Assembly: GCA_038728585.1 (NCBI GenBank)
Contig: JAVYTR010000006.1
Location: 1 to 64,000 of the forward strand
Direction of reading: 5' to 3'
DNA: 64,000 bases
DNA from: Conexivisphaerales archaeon
Lineage (GTDB): Archaea > Thermoproteota > Nitrososphaeria > Conexivisphaerales > DTJL01
Shown: piece after piece, positions 6,086 through 14,753 of the stretch
How positions within the stretch are numbered: position 1 is the stretch's first letter
Layout: every line of letters starts with the position of its first letter
Position numbers and translations under genes: made by a program
Notes under the pieces: generated by a model
What the model was told of the DNA's origin: nothing
Databases searched by the model: none
The model's input: only the letters and a program-made list of their open reading frames with translations

Positions 6086-7974
6086 TAATCATTTTCATTT
6101 GACAGGCCTACAATTTTCTCTATGATGCTTTCCAGTGTGTTTGACTTTATGTTCGATTCGAAACATTTCTTTATTACCATTGAAATTAAATAGGAATTCT
6201 TCTTAACGCGATCTAAATCTGTGCCTTCTTCTGCTGCTGATTTTTGCAAATTGTTTTCGAATTCACGTCCCATTTCTTCCACAATTTTCTGCTCCATATT
6301 AGTGTTAAAGCAACTAAATGTGGCTTCTATTTTTGTGCTGTAATCTCCAGGCGAAGCACCACATAGTCTGAGGAGTGCATCATTTATATCATTTCTTCGA
6401 TCTTTTTTATCTTTCTTATTTTGATCTAAGTCCCATATTGCGTAAACCGGTATCTTAAACCTTTTAAGGATCACCAGAAGCCTGTCAATTTTTGACTTTC
6501 CATCGCATGCCACTACAGCTACGTCCATGGCATCAAGGTTGATACCCTTTGCTTCTGCATATCCCTGAATGTAAGCCTTATCTTCTTCGCCTTCAACCAA
6601 GATAACAACCTTTGCAAAGAATGCCTCCTTTATCGAATTGGTTGCAATTGGATAGAGTCGTTCTCTAAGAACGCTTCCTGAATACCTGTCTCTATTCCAT
6701 GCTTTTCCTAATTCACTCGCACACTCATCCAGCGTAGCTTGGACCGTCTTTACATATCGTGAACCATCGCTGTCTTTTTCTTTGTAAAATCTAACGATAT
6801 TGTCCAACTCAGTAATATCAACAAAGTAAGGAGAGTGAGTGACACATATGACCTGAAAAGGTATGTCCAAATTTTTGGACATTAGCCTGAAAGTCTCAGC
6901 TATGTGCCGTTGTCTAGCAGGATGCTGGTAAAGCTCAGGCTCCTCTATACATATAATGTTTGTGATATACCTGTTCCCCGATGTTGTTTTATGACGAAAT
7001 TGATTTATGTATTCCAAAAGTGCCATTATGAAAGCTCTCTGCGACCCGTGTCCTGCTAATGTTACATCTGCCTCATAATCATCTTCGATGAGTCTCGCTC
7101 CTACAATAAAGTTTGAGAGTATGTCAACCTGATCAGTCTCCGTTCGTAACCTGAGCACTACTCCCGGTGCGTATTTTTCTAGTTGCTTACAGATCCCGTT
7201 TTCGATCTCTTTTAATTGCCTACCTTCCATTATCTTCTTGTACTGTTTCCTTGTCTGTTTGTCAAGCTTCTTAAATTTTGGATCCTCTCGTAGCTTTTCC
7301 CTGACTGCTATCTGTATCAACCTACTAAGCTCAGAGCCACGAACCTCTTCTGATTCTCCAGATGCATCTTTTACAGCAGGAATAACTATTAGATTCACAT
7401 ATTGATCAATGCGGCCTGAGCCGACGTTTGAAAAGCCAAAAAATTGAGTTTCCTTAGGAACCAACTGACATTTGCTGGGGTTAGATTGCTCCCATCTGGC
7501 TAAGGCATCTTCTATATCTTTTCCAGTCCGTGCCATAGGGAGGTCTTGATACTTATTTCTTAGCTGTTCGTACCTTTTTCTCTTTTGGTCGGCATTAGGT
7601 GCTTCTCTAACTTCTTCAAATTCAGTATTTTGCCGGATGTAGCCATAATACTTCCGTGATGTCTTTTCTTTGGGCCACAGGAGCTTTTTCAAGATAACCA
7701 GTTTACCGTCATGGGTGTATGGTGCAAAGCTTTGTTCTTCTTCGCCAGATAGGTTAGCGAAGGTGATTTCTATCTCAATTGGATTGTTCGTATCTCTTCT
7801 GTGAAAGTCTTCTTCTGTATACTCGGCTGCATTGTCGAAGAATAGCTGCAAAGCCCTTAAGAAACTTGATTTACCACTTCCATTACTGCCTACGATTACG
7901 GAGAGTTTGTTTAGTCGGACATCCAAGTTACGCAGCGCACGAAAGTTCTTAATTCTAACTTCGCTAATGATCAT
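6085..7974 (-). CDS. OLD-family ATP-dependent nuclease
   Basis: The 629-residue protein opens with an SMC/RecF-like ATPase: Walker A GSNGSGKSS at about residues 29-37, an ABC-type signature-like LAGHGSQRAF, and Walker B IICIEEPELYQHP followed by a D-loop-like stretch and VICVTHSP. From about residue 465 a TOPRIM domain follows, with VVILVEGEEDKAYI (the catalytic Glu), VVACDGKSK and AIWDLDQNKKDKK (D-x-D metal site). This is the full OLD architecture, as in bacterial OLD and GajA nucleases, which degrade DNA and act in phage defence. No UvrD-like GajB helicase is next to it, so it is not a standard Gabija pair. The partner candidate is the coupled 58-residue ORF. The nuclease call is solid; the defence role is inferred. 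Confidence 0.88.
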   Translation of the reverse strand: MIISEVRIKNFRALRNLDVRLNKLSVIVGSNGSGKSSFLRALQLFFDNAAEYTEEDFHRRDTNNPIEIEITFANLSGEEEQSFAPYTHDGKLVILKKLLWPKEKTSRKYYGYIRQNTEFEEVREAPNADQKRKRYEQLRNKYQDLPMARTGKDIEDALARWEQSNPSKCQLVPKETQFFGFSNVGSGRIDQYVNLIVIPAVKDASGESEEVRGSELSRLIQIAVREKLREDPKFKKLDKQTRKQYKKIMEGRQLKEIENGICKQLEKYAPGVVLRLRTETDQVDILSNFIVGARLIEDDYEADVTLAGHGSQRAFIMALLEYINQFRHKTTSGNRYITNIICIEEPELYQHPARQRHIAETFRLMSKNLDIPFQVICVTHSPYFVDITELDNIVRFYKEKDSDGSRYVKTVQATLDECASELGKAWNRDRYSGSVLRERLYPIATNSIKEAFFAKVVILVEGEEDKAYIQGYAEAKGINLDAMDVAVVACDGKSKIDRLLVILKRFKIPVYAIWDLDQNKKDKKDRRNDINDALLRLCGASPGDYSTKIEATFSCFNTNMEQKIVEEMGREFENNLQKSAAEEGTDLDRVKKNSYLISMVIKKCFESNIKSNTLESIIEKIVGLSNEND

Positions 7975-8104
7975 TGCTTGTCACTAGGCTTACTCCGCCG
8001 AGCTTGTCCAGTATTCACTTGAGTTTTTTAACAATTTTCACATACGTTGTGGATAAAATAAAGGAGAATCCGACGAAGCAAAAATAGAATAATTGGTTCA
8101 TGCG

Positions 8105-8463
8105 TCCTTACCCACTTAATGCTTAGGAGCATCCATTTCTTTACTTCACCCTCCTTTACCAACACAGCTACTCTTACGCCTTCTCCTGGGGTTTGCGTCC
8201 AAACGCTTCTTCTGTTCTAACTCCCCAGAGGGATCATTGGATAGAGATGCCAAATCAAAAATAGTATCTATATCGTTTAGTAACGAGCCATCAAACGATC
8301 TGATGTCATCTCTTATTATTTTGATTTCATCGTCAATTTCTGCAAGTGGCTCTTTGCCAAAGAAGAATCTTTCCATGCATGTGACATCATAGCAATTTTC
8401 AACAAGAAGTTTAGCAAGCCGAGAGCCCACGTAGCCTGTCGCGCCAGTTACCAGAATTTTACG
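8105..8463 (-). pseudogene. NAD-dependent epimerase/dehydratase, frameshifted and truncated
   Basis: The minus strand encodes RKILVTGATGYVGSRLAKLL (Rossmann glycine motif), then DDIRSFDGSLLNDIDTIFDL, ASLSNDPSGELEQKK and, after a frameshift near 8190, VRVAVLVKEGEVKKW, matching the usual G-T-x-R-V-A-x-L-A-K-x-x-G-V-K of the family. Homology ends near 8110, before the catalytic Tyr-x-x-x-Lys, and no good start codon precedes the Rossmann motif. It is thus the first third of a sugar-nucleotide epimerase, broken at both ends. Confidence 0.65.
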
Positions 8464-8540
8464 CGAGCACAGACCCCTCCTGACTACATGTTATCGCGTT
8501 CACCAAAGCCGAGAGAAGCTGCGAGTGGCCAGAAGCCCAG

Positions 8541-8798
8541 CTACGACCATGCCCGGTCATAGATTCGTGCAACGCAGCAATCCTTAGCAGTTCTTAATGT
8601 GTCCTTAGTATCGATGGGCACGGATCTAAAAACATCGGAATTTGGGTCACGTGTACCAATAATCTTTAGGTTAGAGTCTGGTGAAATATGCCTGAAACAC
8701 CAGAAAGGTTCCCCGTTCGAAACACAATCTGATCCCACTAGTGCAAGTATGTAGAGTCTAAACCTACTTGCTACCACTGTAGATGTAGACATGGCCAA
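8541..8798 (-). pseudogene. Possible sugar-enzyme remnant
   Basis: An open frame of 85 codons with RLYILALVGSD, a middle reading NSDVFRSVPIDT and an end reading CCVARIYDRAWS lies between the epimerase remnant and a GT4 gene. The spacing loosely recalls the N-terminal half of a glycosyltransferase (a Rossmann strand, then a charged linker), and the translated sequence continues past the stop with LGFWPLAASLGF. I do not recognise it confidently; it may be chance. Confidence 0.2.
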
Positions 8799-8824
8799 AA
8801 GGGTATGTATGGACTAGATGCTTG

Positions 8825-10045
8825 CTATGGCCAGGTTGTCAGTGCCTTCTGAATCACCATTGAGGCTCTTTGTATTGAACAGTTAACACTAACGTAATTC
8901 CGACTTATTTGCCCAAACGCCACACGGGTCTCTGGTCTCTCAACAAGTGCTAGGATGGCAGAAGCCATAGCAGATATATCAGTGGGTTTAACCAGGTACC
9001 CATTCCACTCATTCCTGATTAATTTACCAACACCTCCGACGTCAGTTGACACGACCGGCTTTCCCATGGACATAGCTTGTCTAACCGTATGCGGAATCAC
9101 ATCCATCTGCGAAGGATGAATGAAGATATCACAAGCTTCGTAGAAGGTTCTGACTATTTCTGAGGGTTGCCAACCTGCAACTATCTTGACGCGACCATCC
9201 ATCCTTGCTCTTTCGATTTTGTTCCGCAATAGGTCTAGATAGTCAAGATCACGCCTGCTTGGAGATATTCCCTCCACTGTCGGGCCTACAATAAATAACA
9301 TCACATGGTCGTTCTTTTGTAAAACAAGTTGAAAAGCATCTAGAAGATAATGCAGACCCTTATGCGGAAGTATACGGCCATGGTAAAGGACCATAACTTG
9401 GTTTGGAGCGAGGCCAAGAGTTCGCCTGAAATCTTCAATGTACCTCTTATCATCGACTTGCGACCAAAAGCGGTCATCTACCGTGACAGGTATCTCCCAG
9501 ACACGTCTAGGCAACTTTACCATCTTCATCAGCAGGTCGTCTTGCGAATCAATGTAATCTACCATTATTCTGTCAGTATGTCTGAATACGAAGTCCTCAG
9601 CAACTTTTAAGAAAGCTACGCGCCAAGAATTGATGAAATTGTAACCCTTCCCACGGTGAGCACTCATTGATTGGTACACCATTTTGTATCTCCTTGGCCG
9701 TGCCAAGACCAAGAAAAGACTTACAGTAACTGAATTGCAGAGAATGACAGAAGGCCGCAGTCTGATGGCCTCAACCAATACTTTGAAGGAATATATGAGC
9801 CGTTCAATGAGCACCGCCATAACTCCTACTCCCGGCGCGCGCAGAACACCCCGACTAAGCAGGGAATCTGCATACGAATTCAACCTATATACCCTGACAC
9901 CCTTTACAAGTTCAGAACTTGGATACCCTTCGTGATTCCTGTCCAGCACGATGACTTGGTGCGTTCTTGCAATGTCAATCATTGCGTGGTTCATGTAGTT
10001 TTCTACGTCTAAAAAGAAAGGTGTTCCTCCAGAGTTAACATACAA
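8825..10045 (-). CDS. GT4-family glycosyltransferase
   Basis: This 406-residue GT-B fold enzyme has an N-terminal acceptor domain (residues 1-190) and a C-terminal nucleotide-sugar domain with VLYHGRILPHKGLHYLLDAF, then DIFIHPSQMDVIPHTVRQAM and GKPVVSTDVGG. The usual E-x7-E pair is altered: the first Glu is replaced in the MDVIP region and the second by Gln in RQAM. The donor site is therefore unusual and activity may be reduced. The start is a TTG at 10045. The expected MKILYVNSGG N-terminus reads VKILYVNSGG in frame, with no standard start upstream before a stop, so the native start may have mutated. It is the leftmost gene of the glycan island to look intact. Confidence 0.8.
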   Translation of the reverse strand: MYVNSGGTPFFLDVENYMNHAMIDIARTHQVIVLDRNHEGYPSSELVKGVRVYRLNSYADSLLSRGVLRAPGVGVMAVLIERLIYSFKVLVEAIRLRPSVILCNSVTVSLFLVLARPRRYKMVYQSMSAHRGKGYNFINSWRVAFLKVAEDFVFRHTDRIMVDYIDSQDDLLMKMVKLPRRVWEIPVTVDDRFWSQVDDKRYIEDFRRTLGLAPNQVMVLYHGRILPHKGLHYLLDAFQLVLQKNDHVMLFIVGPTVEGISPSRRDLDYLDLLRNKIERARMDGRVKIVAGWQPSEIVRTFYEACDIFIHPSQMDVIPHTVRQAMSMGKPVVSTDVGGVGKLIRNEWNGYLVKPTDISAMASAILALVERPETRVAFGQISRNYVSVNCSIQRASMVIQKALTTWP

Positions 10046-10249
10046 TATCTTAACGATTGGACACCCCCTTGCGAAAAAGGTTATTGTTTAAACCGACCCT
10101 AGGTGAGCCGATGCCCACTCGTTTCTCCAGCGTCTCAATGGCGAGAGGTTCATTCTCGCGCGACGGGCTGATACTGTTACTAGAAAAACAAAGATGAGGT
10201 GTCATCCCCCCACTCAGATACACCTTGTCTGTAATCGGGATTAATAGTC
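10046..10249. other. Spacer between GT4 gene and IS remnant
   Basis: About 200 bases with no recognised gene. An imperfect inverted repeat (GGTGT...ACACC around 10199-10225) sits near the likely left edge of the transposase remnant and might be one of its ends. Confidence 0.25.
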
Positions 10250-10960
10250 TTTACGAGCCTTCTCCCGCAGGCGACGGCCTTTGAGTCCTGTGTGCATCTC
10301 CTCGGTGTTACAGTCGATGGTCCTGACCTTCAGCCTGCTGTCGAGCCAATCTATGTAGATCCAGACGCATTTATCAATCGAGCCATCGTCCGCGTTCTTA
10401 TCTGACCTATGGATTAAGAAACCATTAACCTCCTTAAGGAAGACTGAGCAATTCCTCAGTGTTTGAAAAGGATGGACAGTCGACTAGATATGCCTGCCCG
10501 TGATGCGTGCCACGAAGTACATCTTTATCAATTCAGCTACACAGGTCTTTCTCGAGTGGTCGTCGTCCATGGTGAGGACTTGATGGTCGTTAAACTCCGT
10601 GAGGTCTGGCTGGACGAGTTTGGTCGGGTGCATCTCATTCCAGTGCCTTGTACAGCTTTCTCGCTCTCCCCTCGGCATCCCGCAGATCGTTCTTCTATAG
10701 GACATTGTAGCCTATAGTGTCTGCGATATGCCCCCTTTCGACCCGCGGGCGGGAGTTTCCTTCACTACTGCGACCTGCACCTAGCCGAACACGGTAGCCC
10801 TCCTGACATCGATGACTCTCGATGTTTGGTGACCTCTTGTTCCTTGGAGTGATATGATGTCTCTAACTTGCACCTTGGACCGGAAACTCCTTCCTTTCAT
10901 GAACTCTTCGGTGTGCTTGAAATGCCGCCCTGAGTTGTGCATTATCTCCTCTGCCTCCCC
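10250..10960 (-). pseudogene. DDE integrase-type transposase remnant (IS481-like)
   Basis: Starting near 10950 the minus strand encodes FKHTEEFMKGRSFRSKVQVR, then DIISLQGTRGHQTSRVIDVR with an early stop. In a later frame come HWNEMHPTKLVQPDLTEFND, then QVLTMDDDHSRKTCVAELI and RITGRHI, and further shifted pieces follow to about 10260. DLTEF and LTMDDDHSRK match the first and second parts of an integrase catalytic core. Several stops and frameshifts make it a pseudogene. The segment is visibly G/C richer than the genes around it, consistent with outside origin. Assignment to IS481 rather than another rve-type family is uncertain. Confidence 0.6.
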
Positions 10961-10965
10961 CGTGA

Positions 10966-13029
10966 CTAGGTAAGACTGATAAGATAGATTTGGAGTCCCC
11001 CATCAGAATAGACAAGGGCTACACTGGGGTCATTGAGGAGATGCGAATAATCACTGGGGCTCCACTCCCAATGAGCGGGGCTAGTTGGATAGACGACCGG
11101 TTCCCACTCCTCCGAGAGGGTATTTGAGATGAAATAATGACTCTGGCTTATGCATTTACCGAATTCGGTCAAGTTGTAGCAGAAGTGAGTTGGGGGATCA
11201 CCAATCCCAGGCACGTTATTCAGGCTTGAGAAGTTCCCTGTCTGCGCCACTATCATGTCTTGAAGGCTCATGTAAGTGTAAAAGACTGGCAGGCTCTGTT
11301 CTTCGTATACGGAGAACCACGACAACCCCACAACATCGCTTTTCGTCACCTGCATGTTCATCCAAAGACTGTGGGGTGAACCAAAGATGCTGTAAGACCC
11401 CAGAGCCGAATTCGCGGTTAACCCTACTATCAACGCAGCAACAATTAAGAGGCGCCTTTTAGTCCAGCCGGAATTTCGACTTGGCTTGTTATTGAACAAG
11501 CTAACAACGGATAATCCGGCGAAAAACACAAGATAGCTTTCCACACGAGTTTCGCCACCACCAGAGAGCCAACTAAGCGGCGTCAGGACCGAGACTGCAG
11601 CTATTCCAAAGAAAATTATGAAGGTAATCGCCGCAAGAAAACCATACACTGGTATCGGCCGCTTCTGCGCCGCATGACGCCTGAGTAGACGGGAAAAGAA
11701 CACAAAAGATACGACAGCCCCCATGGTAAAGTAAGGCCACTCAGAGCCGGTTCGAAAGAAGACGGTTGCTACCTCGCTTTGTAGAGAAAAGCCAAGTGCA
11801 CTAAATCTGCTTGCTGCATAAGACAACCCGGAACTTGCTTGCAATAAAGTAGTCAGACCGGAGACATAACTTTGGAACCATACAGTCCGATCGAACCACA
11901 CAAGCAGAGTCATCACCAATACCAGCAACGGAAGGGTGAAACGCACATAAGACACGGGGAAGTGCGCATCTGGTCGTCTGAATAGAGCCGCCAGCCCCCT
12001 AGAGCGTCGTAAATCGAACGCATGTCCGAGCACCAGAACAGGAAAAGATGCAAGGGCTAGTAGAAATGCGTCGAAAGAGTGGTAGAGAGGTAGCACGGCA
12101 AACGTAATTATAATGAGAACTGTGTTCGTTAGCGATACTCTATTTAGCGATTTGTAAACTAATAGTATCGCTATTGGGAACATGGTGGCGAAGTAAAAAT
12201 TACGAGGAATGTAGTATGCGATGCTTGGGACGTCGAAGACTGTACTGTAGACAGGGATGCCAATTAGCGCCATGAGGATTGCAGCGGCCCTTCTGGAGAA
12301 TAGGGTCTTGCCAATGACCCAAAGCATAACAGTGTAGAAGCAGAAATACATTGCGGGTGCAATAAGCGAGATCGTAAACAGAGGGAGTCCAGTGAGTAGA
12401 CTCGTTAAAGCAAGTACAATATGTGAAGCCGGAAATGGGTCGCCAGCGCTTCCAGGAAGGATGTGCCCAGAATGCAAGATTGCCGCCGTAAGTCCCAAGT
12501 TAGGAGAACCGTACGTCATGAGGTAGGAGTAACCCCGAAAGAAAGGAAGCAGGAACAGTAACCCATTGCAGAACACTAGTCCGGAAATACCCAATTTCAA
12601 GTCGAAAGTGCTCTCATCAGAGAACGTAAATCGAATCAAATGAAATATGGCGAAGAAGTAGTCAAACACAAGCAATGCCCAGAAGGCTAGGGGATACGCT
12701 CGGTAAATTGATGCTTCGTAGCCGGTTGCTTGGCCCGTAAAGATCACCAAGTATCCAGTAGCAGAAAACGCCACCAAGAATAACGTCAGTCGGAAGAGCT
12801 TTGACCTTTCCACGTTCAATTCGGAGATGCCTGAATTATTTTGATGAGTATTCGTGACAGCTTCTTTGCTTTTTCTCCGGTTCTGTATGACTTCCACTTC
12901 GGTCTCGCGGCATCTCCCATTATCAACCGGAGATTGTGGTCTTGTATCAGTTGTTGAAGCCGCTTCGCAGTCGTCATAGGCGATCTGCTTGAGCATAAAC
13001 GTATACGAGCTTTCGTTTGATGTCTGCAA
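10966..13029 (-). CDS. Polytopic membrane protein of glycan island
   Basis: The 687-residue product has a polar, probably cytoplasmic N-terminus of about 90 residues, then roughly eleven transmembrane helices to about residue 560, and a soluble C-terminal domain. An extracytoplasmic loop after the second or third helix (FRGYSYLMTYGSPNLGLTAA, then HSGHILPGSAGDPFPASH) has the look of the first loop of GT-C type transferases, which use lipid-linked sugars, but the expected acidic catalytic pair is not evident. Its first 56 bases overlap the end of the FkbM methyltransferase gene upstream. It could be a lipid-linked sugar transferase or a polymerase. The family is not recognised. Confidence 0.65.
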   Translation of the reverse strand: MQTSNESSYTFMLKQIAYDDCEAASTTDTRPQSPVDNGRCRETEVEVIQNRRKSKEAVTNTHQNNSGISELNVERSKLFRLTLFLVAFSATGYLVIFTGQATGYEASIYRAYPLAFWALLVFDYFFAIFHLIRFTFSDESTFDLKLGISGLVFCNGLLFLLPFFRGYSYLMTYGSPNLGLTAAILHSGHILPGSAGDPFPASHIVLALTSLLTGLPLFTISLIAPAMYFCFYTVMLWVIGKTLFSRRAAAILMALIGIPVYSTVFDVPSIAYYIPRNFYFATMFPIAILLVYKSLNRVSLTNTVLIIITFAVLPLYHSFDAFLLALASFPVLVLGHAFDLRRSRGLAALFRRPDAHFPVSYVRFTLPLLVLVMTLLVWFDRTVWFQSYVSGLTTLLQASSGLSYAASRFSALGFSLQSEVATVFFRTGSEWPYFTMGAVVSFVFFSRLLRRHAAQKRPIPVYGFLAAITFIIFFGIAAVSVLTPLSWLSGGGETRVESYLVFFAGLSVVSLFNNKPSRNSGWTKRRLLIVAALIVGLTANSALGSYSIFGSPHSLWMNMQVTKSDVVGLSWFSVYEEQSLPVFYTYMSLQDMIVAQTGNFSSLNNVPGIGDPPTHFCYNLTEFGKCISQSHYFISNTLSEEWEPVVYPTSPAHWEWSPSDYSHLLNDPSVALVYSDGGLQIYLISLT

Positions 13030-13777
13030 CCCTGCTTGTGGCTTGATAACCTTGGGTTCTCAGGAGCTTTAGAAGCTCGGTCACATGATTAGACCTCATT
13101 TCTATCGAAATCCTTGTGATCCTCCTAAAAGTAGATTCGTCTGTGGATTCAAATATTTCTAGCTCGGCATCTTCACAGTCAATTTTTAACAAATCTACTC
13201 TTTCAAGCTTATTGGTCTCAAGGATTTTGTCGAGAGTTGTAGTGTGGCGAAGAACGGCTGGAAACTTGGATTCAGGATAAGGGTAAAGAGTGTTTCCAAC
13301 AGTGTCTGGATGCAAGAAAAGTAATCTATCCTGCTCTTCACCTGCTACCGCCATCGAAAAAGTATGCACCCGCTTCTCCAGACCGTTCAATTTAACGTTC
13401 TCCACAAGAAATTGGTAATTGTAGGGAGAAGGCTCATAGGCATAGACCTTAGAGTCGGGTATTCTCCGCGCAGCCAGAACCGTAAAGATACCTATATGTG
13501 CGCCAACATCGACAATTGTAAGAGGCTTTTCGTGTTCTACGATTGAACCAAGATCGTAACAATCTCCAAAATATACTTCGTTAAACAGTCCGATCACGTT
13601 CCGATTCGTGGGTATAGAAAACTTCGCCCCATCCCTAAGCTTATAGTAGACCTTTTTTTCGTGACTGAGTTTTGTACTATCGAGAAGAACTGTGAACCAA
13701 TTGTCGAAGTATCTGACTATCCTTATTGCGGTTATTGGTGTAGACAACGAAGCTGGAATCGTCAAAGTGAGTGGCAC
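12974..13777 (-). CDS. FkbM-family methyltransferase
   Basis: The 267-residue enzyme has a SAM-binding motif VDVGAHIGIFTVLAA at about residues 90-104, a second strand KVYAYEPSPYNYQFL with the acidic SAM-ribose ligand, and the FkbM hallmark VDLLKIDCEDAELEIFES. The family methylates hydroxyl groups of sugars or polyketides. Here a role in O-methylating surface glycans is likely from context. The GTG at 13777 is the start. It is one of three FkbM genes in the island, together with those at 13843-14742 and 24104-24958, and they are clearly different sequences. Confidence 0.82.
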   Translation of the reverse strand: MPLTLTIPASLSTPITAIRIVRYFDNWFTVLLDSTKLSHEKKVYYKLRDGAKFSIPTNRNVIGLFNEVYFGDCYDLGSIVEHEKPLTIVDVGAHIGIFTVLAARRIPDSKVYAYEPSPYNYQFLVENVKLNGLEKRVHTFSMAVAGEEQDRLLFLHPDTVGNTLYPYPESKFPAVLRHTTTLDKILETNKLERVDLLKIDCEDAELEIFESTDESTFRRITRISIEMRSNHVTELLKLLRTQGYQATSRVADIKRKLVYVYAQADRL

Positions 13778-13842
13778 AAAAGTCCTGATACTACGCTTGC
13801 CATTAGAGACTAAGACCTATATCGGAGGAAAGAGCCAGAGCT

Positions 13843-14742
13843 CTATATTGGTCCTAGACGTCTGGTTACTATCATATTGCCAATGACTCCTGGTATGTCC
13901 CCCGAACCCTTAAACTCGAGCAGCTCGTCGCCAATCCAAAAGAACCTAAATCCCAACGTTTTTAAAAAGTTGAAAATTTCGTGAGGGTATATTTTGTTCA
14001 ACCTCTGGAGTCCCATGGAAAACTCCATAATGCAAACTATTTGATGGTTTCTTTTCAATATGTTAGTTGCTCCCTTTAACACATTAAGCTCGAAACCTTC
14101 CACATCGATCTTTATTACGTCGACTTTTGCGTCTGGAAGAACATCGTCCAGTCTCTTAACTTGCACAATCTCATGTGCACGCGCATTTGGAATTTTTACC
14201 AATGAGTTTTGGCCATCTGATAAAGGATAAGAATACATTACCCTTGATTCCTCCCTGTCTCCTAGCGCCGTTCTATAAGTAAAGATGTTTCTGAAGCCGT
14301 TCAGGCGAACATTATTCAGTAACCGAGCATACGAGTTAGGCCAAGGTTCGAAAGAATAGATTTTAGCGGCTTCACCCATGATTTTTGATGCAAGGAGACT
14401 GTAGAAGCCACTATTGGCGCCAACATCAACAAAAACAGACCTTCCCTTGGCAATGTCACTTAGAATTCTAACGGTTTCTTTCTCATATGTTAAGCCATTT
14501 AACCATAGATAGTAAAACAGTAAGTCATGGTTCGAACTAGGATCTATTTCTAATTTTATCCCTTCCATCTCGATTATCCTACTATCTGTTTCTAGCAAGT
14601 GATTTTTGGCTATCCTATATTTCCTGGCCCAGTCAGCTTCCACTCTTTTTTCCGCAAGTACGCTCGCTAGGCTTCTGACATACAAGTCATACAAAAAGGG
14701 GTGATTGGCAAGCAGCCTTCTCAATGAAATTTTAAACGTCAT
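13843..14742 (-). CDS. FkbM-family methyltransferase
   Basis: The 299-residue enzyme has motif I VFVDVGANSGFYSLLASKI, then KIYSFEPWPNSYARLL and VDVIKIDVEGFELNVLKGA, all classic FkbM positions. The N-terminal 100 residues are variable, as usual in this family, and probably recognise the acceptor sugar. It follows the GT4 gene at 14754-15998 with a gap of 11 bases, so the two are probably co-transcribed. The substrate is not known from sequence. Confidence 0.85.
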   Translation of the reverse strand: MTFKISLRRLLANHPFLYDLYVRSLASVLAEKRVEADWARKYRIAKNHLLETDSRIIEMEGIKLEIDPSSNHDLLFYYLWLNGLTYEKETVRILSDIAKGRSVFVDVGANSGFYSLLASKIMGEAAKIYSFEPWPNSYARLLNNVRLNGFRNIFTYRTALGDREESRVMYSYPLSDGQNSLVKIPNARAHEIVQVKRLDDVLPDAKVDVIKIDVEGFELNVLKGATNILKRNHQIVCIMEFSMGLQRLNKIYPHEIFNFLKTLGFRFFWIGDELLEFKGSGDIPGVIGNMIVTRRLGPI

Positions 14743-14753
14743 GAGGACTAACT

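Noticed and set aside
6085-7974. Complete Gabija system
   Set aside because: No UvrD-like helicase (GajB) is present on either side, so only a lone OLD nuclease can be claimed.
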